Assembly (NCBI RefSeq): GCF_001642475.1
Contig: NW_019174047.1
Location: 1-64,000 of the forward strand
DNA length: 64,000 bases
Direction of reading: 5' to 3'
Source of the DNA: Fonsecaea monophora
Taxonomy: Eukaryota; Ascomycota; Eurotiomycetes; Chaetothyriales; Herpotrichiellaceae
Positions 45,587-55,612 of this stretch are shown here, piece by piece. Each line of letters begins with the position of its first letter. Position 1 is the first letter of the stretch. The notes below the pieces were generated by a model. It searched no databases. It saw only the letters and a list, made by a program, of their open reading frames with translations, and was not told where the DNA came from. Both the position numbers and the translations under genes were made by a program.

Positions 45587-46684
45587 CTCACCAAGGACGT
45601 AAAACCGACATATATTCAGTCTAGGCCTGCGTGGGTGTGTGTGGAGGATCTGATTGTAAACGCCGAAGCATTATCGCCAGGCTACACGCCCAGGCACACA
45701 CGAGGCTGAGTTCGGACTTCGTTACAGGCTCAAGTCCCCGTGGCTGACACAACCAGGAACTGGCCACAACGAACAGACCGCGCCAAATGCATCAGTGTCG
45801 GGGTCTATTATATCGTCAGTTGAGACTCCATCAGGATAAGGACTAGCGCGTCGCTCGTGCCCCCCTCAGCTGGATTGCCGTGTGTTTGTGAATCAGGGAA
45901 TAACATCTCGGCTTCAGATCTCAAGTCTACGCCTCAGGATATTGGGCCGAATATCTCCCCACAGAAGCAGAACAAAGGAGATAGAAAACACACAACAACA
46001 TGAGCACGGTTCTCGGTTCTTGTTCATCAGCTGATGCAGGCATAGGACGCCAGTTCCTCGGATTTATTGTCAAAATCCCTCCCTCTTCGTCCCCGAATTT
46101 GATTCTTCCTGATGGACATACAGGGCAGCGGGGACAGGAGGAGAGGGTTTCTATGGTGGTTTTACCCAAGTTCCTGTCCATCCCATGGACATCATTGCCA
46201 TAAGTTTTGCCCATAATCGTTTTTTCCACTGTTTCTTCTGGTCCCCGAGCTCGTCCTCATGTACCATATTGATTGGATCGGTAGGTGCGCGAGTCTCCTC
46301 GGGGAATCGTGCAGGGTTGTCACTGCTTGTCTCTTGCCTCCAACCTTCTTGCTCATTCATCATTATTCCTCAGGCATGATATTCCCTCCTTTGCGGTTAT
46401 TTTGCCAATCCTTCTCGCAAATTTTGACGTAGGTCTGAGCCCATTGCACAGCCTGAGGCTGGTTCAAATTGACTCTCGCTTCGGACATTATGTGTAGAGC
46501 ACGTGGCTGCTGTCCTGTCAGTAGGTTTGCCTTGGTCTGATCTGGTGGACTCCAGGCCGACGTGTGGTCTTGTCGTTTGACTTTTGGAGTGGCATGGAAG
46601 AAGGAAAGGTCTCTCTTCCACAGCATGATGCACTCACCAACCCTCTCACCTAACCCATCATCCCCAAAGCTTCCTCAATTTCAT
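45587..46684. other. Intergenic region with a possible small gene
   Basis: 1.1 kb between the metallo-beta-lactamase 5' side and the CBM48 gene's stop. The only candidate is the short minus-strand frame at 46363-46488, described separately. Otherwise nothing is recognised. Confidence 0.35.
46363..46488 (-). CDS. Possible 41-residue microprotein
   Basis: An ATG at 46488 opens a short frame with balanced composition (QAVQWAQTYVKICEKDWQN in its middle) and a stop at 46363. It is followed, in another frame, by a charged stretch (MNEQEGWRQETSS, KKQWKKRLWAK) that could be a second exon, but no fitting splice sites were found. Very uncertain; listed because it is the only coding-like stretch in this gap. 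Confidence 0.2.
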   Translation of the reverse strand: MSEARVNLNQPQAVQWAQTYVKICEKDWQNNRKGGNIMPEE

Positions 46685-47596
46685 CTACTTCCGCCTCTTT
46701 TCCACGATGACTGTCCTCCTCCTGTCGTCCCCACCACTGCTGGGCTTTCCTTTCGTCGCAGTCGCTGCCGGTGCACCTCTCTTTTCTGCCTCTTTGCGCA
46801 TCCTGGCACGGCGCTCGCGCTCATCCTCGCTTGACTCTTCGGAACTCTCCGTCGATTCGCATTCGGAGGAGCTCGAGCTCCACGCACCACATCGCTTACC
46901 ACCGCAGTCAAGTTTGACCCGCTGGCCAGAGCGTGTGACGCCATAGCGCTCACAGCGGCAGCTGTGGTCGCTGACACTTGACAAGCTGGAGGGAGAAGAA
47001 CGCGAGAAAGCGGTGCCCGAAGAAGAACTGTCGTCTGATAATTCGGAGGGCGAGCGAGACGAGTCAGCAATGCGCCAGCCTGCGAAACGCTCTTCGAGGT
47101 CATCCACGGGAGATACCTCATAGTCGGCCTCGCGTAATTGACGGGACGCGTAGGGCTTGCTGGGCTTCGGATGTTGGATCTTGCCAGGGCTCAGGGCACG
47201 GCCTTGCGGAACCTCCCTACTATGGCGCGAAGTTGACACTTCTGTGTTGACACTAGGCCTGGTTGGTTTGGCGCTGGACTTGTCGCCTCCTGGAACGTCT
47301 ATGATGTTGAGCTTGCGACCTGTGGTCTTCTCCGTCACATATTCCTTGGCTGGGTCGTGAGAGACGTGGTAGCCATCAACGATGTAGTAATACCAATACC
47401 GGGAGCCCAACTTGAGGGCATTCGACCCTTGGAAGCGGAAGGTGCCCTTCCAGGAGCCTGGTTTGGCGGCAGGATCTTTGATCAAAGACAGAGGCAGCTG
47501 GGATTTGTAGTTGTCCCATGAGCCGAGCAAGTGCACGGTGCGCACGTTGGGCGAGGTGCGGAGGGTAAAGGAGAGTTGCACGGTTGGAGACGACAT
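46685..47596 (-). CDS. CBM48 / AMPK-beta-like glycan-binding domain protein
   Basis: Single exon, 303 residues from the ATG at 47596. Residues 1-100 form an E-set carbohydrate-binding module: VQLSFTLRTSPNVRTVHLLGSWDN-type start, WKGTFRF, and RYWYYYIVDGYHVSHDP, the Trp/Tyr-rich strand that holds sugars in AMPK beta and isoamylase relatives. The remainder is disordered, Ser/Glu/Arg-rich, with a Cys pair region (SCRCERYG, CGGKRCG) around residue 220-245 and a Lys-rich C-terminus. The AMPK-beta C-terminal ASC domain is missing, so this is not the SNF1 beta subunit. Possible roles are targeting to glycogen or a cell-wall glucan. The Cys-rich element may bind metal. Family of the N-terminal domain sure, function unknown. 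Confidence 0.85.
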   Translation of the reverse strand: MSSPTVQLSFTLRTSPNVRTVHLLGSWDNYKSQLPLSLIKDPAAKPGSWKGTFRFQGSNALKLGSRYWYYYIVDGYHVSHDPAKEYVTEKTTGRKLNIIDVPGGDKSSAKPTRPSVNTEVSTSRHSREVPQGRALSPGKIQHPKPSKPYASRQLREADYEVSPVDDLEERFAGWRIADSSRSPSELSDDSSSSGTAFSRSSPSSLSSVSDHSCRCERYGVTRSGQRVKLDCGGKRCGAWSSSSSECESTESSEESSEDERERRARMRKEAEKRGAPAATATKGKPSSGGDDRRRTVIVEKRRK

Positions 47597-49803
47597 CCTG
47601 GTCTTCCTTTTTTTTTTTGTTTGTAGGTAGATTGGATACTGATGGATTAATCGCTTTTCTAGGTATTCAAGTCAGCTGAGTGTAGTGGCAAGAGATTGAA
47701 ACACATTAAAAAAAGGGGTTGATACATTTACTCAAGAAAAGACGTGTCGTCGAGACTTTTGGGGTTCGTAACAATGCGTTAAATGACTCGTTAGGCTGCT
47801 GAAGAGCTGTAAAGGGCTGTGCAACGAATAATCGTCCGAATTAAAGGCGTTAATGATGCTCTGTTGGTAAAAATGTTGAACCAGATGAATAATCGACAGA
47901 CCAAGTACACCCCAGTACTCAGATCAACGTCCACGTGTGCGTATTATTTTGATTGCCGTCTAGAAGGCTTTGTCTAGACCGAGCAGAGCTTCCTCGACAG
48001 ATAGGTCAAGGTGAATAGATGATTTGCTTGATATCTCGGAAGGTTTCAGAAAGGTGCTTGTGGATTGGTGTCAGGTAGATTGACCGGCAATCGTGGTGAC
48101 GACACAATGGGGAGCGTTGATCGAGGGTGTAGTAATGCTCGATGCTGAGGCAATAATGGCGCCGAGCAGGCTGGGGCCGTAATGAATCCGACTTCTGGTC
48201 GGGCTCGTTGAAGAGACTCCCTTGAAGGACAAGGCAATAGGTGCTTGGTCTGGATCGACTGGAGTGATGAGACACGATGAGAAAAGCGACAGTATCGACA
48301 ACAACGATAACAGGATGATTGACAAAGGATTAAGTTGTTGGAGCGGCACAGCAAGTCAGGCCGGCGGGTATGAGATGAACAGCTATTAGGTATCTTGGTT
48401 GGAAAGAATGATCGTTGACCGGCAACGATGATGGTCTCCTCGCAAGGTGCTTGATTGATGAAGATTGTCTGTTTTTTGCTTTCTTTTGACAGATCTTCTG
48501 CAAAGATCGGATGTTGTGCCTGTGGGCAAAGGGGAAAACACAAGCAGCAAGAATGAGCACAGCTCGTAAATGCCACAAGGGGTTGCCGTAGGACGAAGTG
48601 GGTTGATATGGACAATTAACAATTGACTTGGGATCGAAGTCAATAGTGTACCAGACACTATCTCTTTGCAGAAGGAGATGGAATTAGGAGTTTTGATTAA
48701 TCCAAAAAGAACAGAATTCAAGAATAGCTCTCACACCGCACGACCAGAGTTGACAAGACTTGCTTGCTTAGAAGGGGAAAAAAGAAAGGGAAAGGCAGAG
48801 ACGCAGCAACGGGAAGGGGATGGCAATATTTAGATACAACAGCATCATGCTCAATGGGCCACGGCCAGGTGGAGGAAGAGGCCGTTCCGAGGTTGCAGGC
48901 AATAGTGTGAACATGAAGGATGGATGGCAGCAACAAACCAGCCAGAAGCCAGTAGGAAGAAAGAGATGGAGAGGGGAGTTTGAAAGAACCAGATGAGAGG
49001 GGAACAAGCCGGGCGCTTAGAGAAGGACGAGGGCCATCAATTGGATCAAGAGATGTGGGCGGTTAAGCAGGTGAAGTAGTGTGACTGGTTGATGGAGATG
49101 CATCACCATCCAATCAATGGCGTTTGGGGCTAAGAATAGAATGAGTGGGTGAGCGAGAATTGAAGGAAGTAGAGGAAGAAGCAGAGAAGTAAAAAGATGT
49201 GAAAAGTAGACCAGAGGAGAGGAGGCAACAGAGGGAAAGAGCCACCCATGACGTCCCTCGAAGCGCCTTCCCATTCATTCATTATTCATTCATCCCTCCA
49301 TCCTTCCATCCTTCCTTCCATCCAGCCATCGATGCATCCACCCCACCAACAATGTGACAGAGCACATGCATATTGTCACATGGAGATACGAGTAGACGAC
49401 CGAAGTGCACAAGAGGGGAATCTTCACCTTGACACCCACATGATTACCTATGTAGGTACGAGTGAATTGAATGGGCGCCTAAATGACAAGATGGTTGTTG
49501 CTAATGGAAGTGGTGCTGGCAGAGAGACAACTCCAGATCATCCATCCGACAAGGACTTGTAGAGACAATCCAGAAATCCCCGCCCTAATTGGGTCTGTAT
49601 GAGTATACACATAACCGCCCCGGCCCATGCCGATAGCGAATCCACCTCTATCCACCTCTAACCCCCCTCTCCAGCACACCAATCCTCCATCCTGAGCTTG
49701 GCTTGTATAACACAAACCCGGTCCAACCATAACCTCCACCTGCAACTGACCGAATTCATCGCGTCCTTGTCGTCGTCAATCCCCAGCCAACAACACTCCA
49801 GGT
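47597..49803. other. Long gene-free region, probably a long 5' leader
   Basis: 2.2 kb upstream of the CBM48 gene and downstream of carboxypeptidase Y, both on the minus strand. From about 48700 to 49250 the plus strand is strongly purine-rich, that is, pyrimidine-rich on the coding strand of the CBM48 gene, as in fungal transcript leaders. Several short minus-strand frames (for example 48046-48615) are Ser/Cys/Pro/Leu-rich and not convincing as protein. Confidence 0.45.
49271..49340. repeat. ATTC / ATCC microsatellite tract
   Basis: About 70 bases of imperfect CATT and CCAT/TCCT tetramers, similar in unit to the tract at 25316-25349. Confidence 0.75.
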
Positions 49804-51444
49804 CTAGAACCATTCCTTCGCCAGCCAGCGGTTGAAAAACTCCAGGCTGGCCTCTGGCTGATCAAGAGGGACCATATGACCGCCTGCATGGATACGCATG
49901 AAGGTAAAGTTGCCATGCGACTTGACTTCTCCAATCTTGCGCCCGTCCTTGCTGTCGTCCAGCCGAAGATCCTTCATGTCAGCTGCCGCAAACTTCTTGT
50001 GGTCAGGATACTCAAGCGCCTCCGCCCACGCCTTGTTGCCCAGCCAGTTGCAAATGAAGTCGGCATCCCCGGCATAGATCAGGACTGGCATCTTCTCGAT
50101 AAGACCCGGCACAAGTCGGTGGAAAGGTTGCATCCAGTCGCCCTGGAACAGGAAGTTGCGGTTGATGTCAAAGTTGCACGAGTCGTAACCGTCAACCTCC
50201 ACCCCAAGTGCCTTCATCACCGACTTCTCATTGAGCCACTTGCTGATCCAGCCAAGTTCGGGATAGCACAAGTTGCTGCTGTCCTTGCACTTGCCGCGGA
50301 CATCGTAGACGTTCTGACCCGTTCGTTGATAAGGTGCGAGCAAGGCGTTGTTGCAGTAGATGCTGGCGGGGACACATGACCACACGCTCTCGCTGTCATA
50401 ACAGTTTTGGATCAGTGATTGGCAGCGAGGAAGGGCGTTGTCCATAGCCTGGCAGGACTGTGGGTCAAGAACGGCCGGCCACCCGCCGTCACCGCACGCC
50501 ATTGGTCGATAGTATTCGTATTGGGTGTATCCATCTGTCAACCCATTGCCAATCAAGACAGACGTAAGCTTGATATTGGTCTTTTTATGTGACAGAATTT
50601 CTGAAGCGAAGACGGGAATATAGTGCCCAGCGTACGACTCTCCGGCGATGTGGAAGTCCTGCTTGGCATATTCGGGGAATTGCTCAAAAAAGAGGGTCAA
50701 CAACGCATAGACATCCTTGCCGGCGGCCACGGTGTTGGAGACACTGGAGCTGGAGTAGGAATAGCCAACGTTGACAGGTTGGTCCAGGAAGATGACGCTC
50801 GCATTGTCATTCCACGAGTACGGGTTCGGAACCACCTGGAGCTTCTCGTTGATGCGCGAAGGTCCGAGCTCGAGGAACAGACCGGTCAGAGAAGAGCAGC
50901 CTGGACCGCCGTTGAGCCATAAAACGACAGGGTCGTTTTCTGGGTCATTTCTGGATTCGAAGAACCAGTAAAATAAATGCTTGTCGTTCTCATTGTCATC
51001 CAGATACCCCGAATATTGTTTGACGTTGGGATCGACGCCCAATGAGCTGGGGTCGACTTTCTTCACTCGCAAGTCATATGTGTCAAGCTTGCCATCGACA
51101 TAACGCTCTTTTTCTCCGTCGGCATTGTCGACCCAGACACTTTGAACATCAGCTCCACGAACAATATGGTCCCATTCGTGATCAGGTCTGCGGGTGTGTT
51201 TCTTGGGCAGAGAGAAGAAGCTGGCGCGGCTCATATCCTCCGGATAGAGAGCCGCAACTTCGTCCCAGACATTAGCTGCCTCTTCAGTGAGACCACGAAG
51301 GGCATCCTTGAGATGGTGGAGTTGGTTATCGAGCATGTTCTTGGCTTCCGCAGGGAATGACTTGGGTAGCTGCAGAGGCTGCTGCTGAGGGGCGATGGCA
51401 GCCGAGGCCGCTCCAGCCAGCAGCAGGGGAGAAATGGCCTTCAT
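49804..51444 (-). CDS. cpyA: Carboxypeptidase Y, vacuolar serine carboxypeptidase
   Basis: Vacuolar peptidase S10 that removes C-terminal residues from peptides. Single exon, 546 residues from the ATG at 51444. A signal peptide (MKAISPLLLAGAASA) and an inhibitory propeptide of about 110 residues precede the mature enzyme, which starts near YDLRVKKVDPSSLG. Catalytic residues are Ser270 in GESYAG, Asp462 in GDADFICNWLGN and His523 in AGGHMVPLDQP; WLNGGPGCSS forms the oxyanion side. The Cys pattern in the middle (CGDGGW, CQSLIQNCYD, CVPASIYC, CKDSSNLC) fits the family's disulfides. Aspergillus calls this gene cpyA, yeast PRC1; symbol by homology. Divergent from RPS18 with 534 bases between starts. 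Confidence 0.95.
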   Translation of the reverse strand: MKAISPLLLAGAASAAIAPQQQPLQLPKSFPAEAKNMLDNQLHHLKDALRGLTEEAANVWDEVAALYPEDMSRASFFSLPKKHTRRPDHEWDHIVRGADVQSVWVDNADGEKERYVDGKLDTYDLRVKKVDPSSLGVDPNVKQYSGYLDDNENDKHLFYWFFESRNDPENDPVVLWLNGGPGCSSLTGLFLELGPSRINEKLQVVPNPYSWNDNASVIFLDQPVNVGYSYSSSSVSNTVAAGKDVYALLTLFFEQFPEYAKQDFHIAGESYAGHYIPVFASEILSHKKTNIKLTSVLIGNGLTDGYTQYEYYRPMACGDGGWPAVLDPQSCQAMDNALPRCQSLIQNCYDSESVWSCVPASIYCNNALLAPYQRTGQNVYDVRGKCKDSSNLCYPELGWISKWLNEKSVMKALGVEVDGYDSCNFDINRNFLFQGDWMQPFHRLVPGLIEKMPVLIYAGDADFICNWLGNKAWAEALEYPDHKKFAAADMKDLRLDDSKDGRKIGEVKSHGNFTFMRIHAGGHMVPLDQPEASLEFFNRWLAKEWF

Positions 51445-51978
51445 GGCAGAAGAGGAGATGGAAAGAATCGATCAGGTTCGTCTACTGAGCCAGCGAAGGC
51501 AGCAGCGAGGGTCGATGTCGTTGTCAGACTGGGATCCGTCCCAGTAGCGATAAGCAGTCCAGTGAGCTTCAAACAGTCACCGGATCGGATTGCAGTGATT
51601 GATATACAGAAGAGATGGAGGAATGGAGAGCACACGATAGAGGAATATAAGCCGAGAAGAAAGGATGAGTACGGAAGATTGATGACTGCGACTCGTAACG
51701 AAGCAGCCTGTCCTGGTTGCTGGACAACCATCAGCGGACCTGGTTCATCCAATTGAGTGACGACAGCATTCCGTCAAGCTCAGATATTGATCACATGATC
51801 TTTATCGCTGTGCCAAGGCAAGACTGTCACCTGGGTGCCACCACAAATGGCCATGCGCTGACTAAGTAGTCTCTTGGCGCGTCGCACTGTCGGTTTTCAT
51901 TGATTTTTTGGCAGTCTTAGAAGATTGTCTGTCTATCGCAAACCGTCAACGCAATCGACAAGGAGACACTCGCCCATC
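51445..51978. promoter_or_regulatory. Divergent promoter region, carboxypeptidase Y / RPS18
   Basis: 534 bases between the two start codons. The stretch next to RPS18 (51890-51978) is typical of ribosomal protein gene leaders in being short and T/C-rich (TTTTCATTGATTTTTTGG). No coding frame. Confidence 0.45.
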
Positions 51979-52684
51979 ATGTGTAAGTCTGGACTGATTC
52001 TTCATTGTTGCGATCTCACCATATATCGAATCTATATGCACCTCGCTCCAAGATCTGGCACATTGCGACAACGTGGAAGGGATATTTGCTAACAATCGAG
52101 GCAGCTCTCGTCAGCGGGGAGAAGTCGAACTGTAGGTTGATTCCAACTCCTTCTCTAGACATCGTGTTCTAACGACTACTGCAGTCCAGTTCATCCTCCG
52201 TCTTCTCAACACCAACGTCGATGGCAAGCAGAAAATCATGTATGCCCTGACCCGAATCAAGGGTGTCGGACGACGCTACTCCAACCTTGTCTGCAAGAAG
52301 GCCGATGTCGACTTGACCAAGCGGTACGGGCAAATCATGAAAAACTCTCAGGATCAAAAGAGCGGGAACTAATTCATACATGACAGTGCCGGTGAAATCA
52401 CCTCCGAAGAACTCGAGCGAATTGTCACGATCATCCAAAACCCCACGCAATACAAGATCCCATCATGGTTCTTGAACAGACAACGCGACATTGTGGATGG
52501 CAAGGACTCGCAGGTGCTGGCCAACAGCATGGAAAGCAAGTTGCGTGAGGATTTGGAACGTCTCAAGAAGATCCGAGCACATCGTGGTCTCCGTCACTAC
52601 TGGGGTCTCCGTGTCAGAGGTCAACACTCCAAGACCACTGGCCGAAGAGGACGTACGGTTGGTGTCAGCAAGAAGAAGGGTTAA
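51979..52684 (+). CDS. rps18: 40S ribosomal protein S18 (uS13)
   Basis: Small-subunit head protein that contacts tRNA and 5S-side bridges. Four exons: 51979-51982 (only ATGT), 52105-52131 (27 nt), 52185-52323 and 52387-52684, giving 155 residues. The tiny first exons are typical of fungal ribosomal protein genes. Sequence landmarks are FQFILRLLNTNVDG, KIMYALTRIKGVGRRY (the helix-turn-helix of uS13), TSEELERIV, IPSWFLNRQRDIVDGK and the basic tail RGQHSKTTGRRGRTVGVSKKK. Every junction preserves the frame and the family pattern. Its introns (122, 53 and 63 nt) are larger than the first exons. Confidence 0.96.
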
Positions 52685-54163
52685 ACGATTCTGGCTGTCA
52701 TTTGGAGGGTGTCTTGTGGTGAATGTGGTGGTGGAGTTGTCGCTCGAAAGAAATCACAGCGGCAGGAAAAATTTCTGCACCGAGCACGAGAAAAGCACAA
52801 TCGGCATGGCTGGGGTTTTAAACCTGGTGCAACAATGCTACGTTGGGACATGGAAAGTCTACGGATAGTGGACTCGCGAGCAATCAAATGGCATAAAATG
52901 AAAATTCCAACCTGTTCCCCTTTCGCCGTTGAATTGTGAGTGGCTTTTCTTGTGGCTGTCCCTCATGCAGTGTGATGATGGCGGTGAGTTATCGCGACGT
53001 GGGACAAGCAGGAGAAAGATGAAAAGTGCTACATGACCAGGTGTGCCATGCGCTGAACTTTCAAGTTTCGCCATTCTTATGTCGGACTTCGGAATGACCG
53101 ACCCCTTGGATAAGAGTCCAAGGCTGGTTCTGTCGATCCCGCAGGATCGTTCCTGGGTTGTGTCTCCCACCCGTACAGCCAGGATGGTCTCATCGCATCG
53201 CCACCAGGAAACCCGTCAAGTCCTATACAATCCGCTATTCTAACCTGCCTCACTGCCACTGCACTCCAAGAACAGTGTGAAGCCAGCTACAGCATTCCTT
53301 GATTGAACCCAACCATTGTCTTTGACCCGCCGAGGACCAGCACGCCTGTCTTTCCATATCGAAAGCATCCTGTTGAACGATGCAACCTTCCGATCCGATC
53401 AGCAACTCTGCTGCAGTCGGGTCCAGAATTCAAGCCTTGGTATTGGTACTCTTCGCCCTCATTCCGTCATGCTATGCTGGTCTTGTGTGACTCGGGACAC
53501 TATTTCTGGCACCTTCACAAAATTTTCCGAGCCGCTGGCGCTCGTCCAGCACTCGCCAACCCCATGGATGCAGGAGAACAAGACAAGCGGTGGGCTCGGT
53601 GTGGCATCACAAGCAGTGCAGAGTGCAAGGGGACACACCATGAGCCATGGCACTTTTGCACGGCTTGCCCTTGTAGAGTACGCATCGCCCAAGATCCATA
53701 TTCAAGAACTGGCTGACTGTTTTCTGGAATGTCTCAGTCGCAACTCCGCTCGGTAGCATTCTGGAAGGAGGCTGTTTCGGTACAACAGGCTGCGTGGTAT
53801 CCAAGAGAAGAGCTTGTCTATCAAACAGTAGCCGAGCAAGTGCATTGCGTGCAAACCATTGGTGTTTGTACCCAAATCCAACTTCTGCTGCGGTCACAGA
53901 ACAAAGACTCCGTGGAAGAGGCTGGAGAGAAACAGGACGGGTTGACCTCAAAGTGTTGGTGCAAAGGGCGCAGCTATAAAGACCGCAGTTTCTTCTTGCC
54001 TCACCCCTTCCTTCCTTCATCCCATCTCATCTTCGACCTCAACACTCATCATCGTGCTCCTTGGTGGGAGATTGAAACGACGTATTTACTCTTGCCCTGC
54101 CCCAGCCTACCACACTTGCCCTTTACGACAAATCACGCTTCTTGCACCTCGTCGCCTACCGTC
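52685..54163. other. Gene-free region, about 1.5 kb
   Basis: Contains the RPS18 terminator and the promoter of the secreted protein gene. Overlapping frames between 53303 and 54020 on both strands have no coherent composition. A short CT-rich leader (54000-54060) precedes the next gene. Confidence 0.4.
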
Positions 54164-54773
54164 ATGGCTTCCATCTTCACCTTCCTCGCCTTCATTGCTC
54201 TTCTCTCCTCCGCCGCCTCGGCCTTCTCTGGAAACTTTGAACTCACAAACATCGTTGTCTCCTCGCCCTTTGAAGCAGATCCTACTTCGACCCAGAGCAC
54301 CTATATTCAATGTGAGTTGAGGCCCTCTAATCTGCCTATTGTTCACATCTAACAAGTAACAGTCGACTTCTGCGACGAAGATACGCCTGAAGTTGGTCCC
54401 ACTCACTGCTGTGTTGAATGGGCTGTGGGTCTGAGCCCTCCCACCTCTGCAAGAGATACCTGCGACAACAGCACCTTCAACGTCCTCGTCACCTCATGGC
54501 ATGGTGTTGGTAATCTCTCGCTACAGTTAGCCCATCAGTACATCGACAACAGGTATGTGCATCCCACTTTTCCCTCGCCGTCTCGTCCTCGAGATATGGT
54601 TCTGATACGAACGCAGCGTTGGTCAAGCCCCGTACAATGTCCTCACCAAGTTCTCCGACTTCAATTTGACGTACCCCACAACCGACTACTATCAATGTGA
54701 TATTGGCAACGCAGCGTGTGTAACAACCGACGGAAAGGTCATCATTGCCAATGTCACAGAAGCCATTGCATGA
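54164..54773 (+). CDS. Small secreted cysteine-containing protein
   Basis: Three exons (54164-54311, 54363-54552, 54617-54773) give 164 residues. Residues 1-20 form a clear signal peptide (MASIFTFLAFIALLSSAASA). The mature chain has exactly six cysteines (53, 65, 66, 83, 140, 147), consistent with three disulfides, and several N-glycosylation sites (NST, NLS, NLT, NVT). The mature part is beta-strand-like with alternating hydrophobic residues. No named domain is recognised. Such proteins are common among fungal secreted or effector-like proteins; whether this one acts on a host, on the wall, or elsewhere is not visible. Frame continuity over both introns makes the model reliable. Confidence 0.8.
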
Positions 54774-55612
54774 GCACACCAATCACGACACCGAGTATCG
54801 AGGGATATCCGGCATGACTGCTACGACAACAGGAAAACGTTCCAGGAGGTTGAAGATTGAGAACTCGAATGTCAATGCACACATACAGGGAAGATGGAAA
54901 ACACAACGAATTGTAATACTTAATTAGAAGGGGCTAATGAAGAGGGAATTCATTGAGTGGCTGTTGGTTGTTAGCTAGCGTACACCAGCATGTAGGAGGA
55001 ATGAAGCGCGGTTGATCAAAAAAAGAACAGCTCAATAATGTCAGTATCCATTTTTGTCTGCAAAGCACATTGCATCTTCAGTACCTGTGACCTCCCTGGA
55101 CCGTTCTCTGACCAAATGCCATCAGGATGCCGATCACAGGGTAGCAACTGGATACCCCAGCACCTATCCATCTGAGTCTCTGTGGCCCTCAACACTGCAT
55201 AGTTGTCCAGGCTTCTCACAGTCCACCACTCGTCTTCATGCTGCGTAGGGAGATGCTGCACGACGTCAAGTTGGCGAGCGATGCTGATCAGGGGGTCACT
55301 GCCCATTGGTCACACTGATGGTTCCGGATGTGCGACGCGGTAGGCATAAGGAACATAATAGCAAGTGCGGGTCTTTTTCGAAACGAACAGATCCGGGGGT
55401 TCTTTGTGGGGAAGCGTCGGCATTTCAACCTCTACCCACAAGGGACGGAGTTTGCAGTTCTAGCTCTTTGGTGGTACGGGTTCATCGAAGGGTCCTACAC
55501 ATAAGAACCAGAGGTGGCATTCTATGACGCTTTTCCTCAAGCAAGATACTGCCGCAGTCTCTCGCACGTTGCTTCCCTACCAAATATCTACCATTCGGCG
55601 CACATCATCACC
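54774..55612. other. Intergenic region upstream of the second 2OG oxygenase
   Basis: 840 bases with the terminator of the secreted protein gene and the promoter of the oxygenase. The open frame of the oxygenase extends upstream to 55514, but the ATG at 55613 starts the family-like sequence. No other gene. Confidence 0.4.

Noticed and set aside
48046..48615. 189-codon minus-strand frame in the gene-free region
   Set aside because: Cys/Ser/Pro/Leu-rich without any domain or family feature; overlaps other frames of the same kind in a probable leader.
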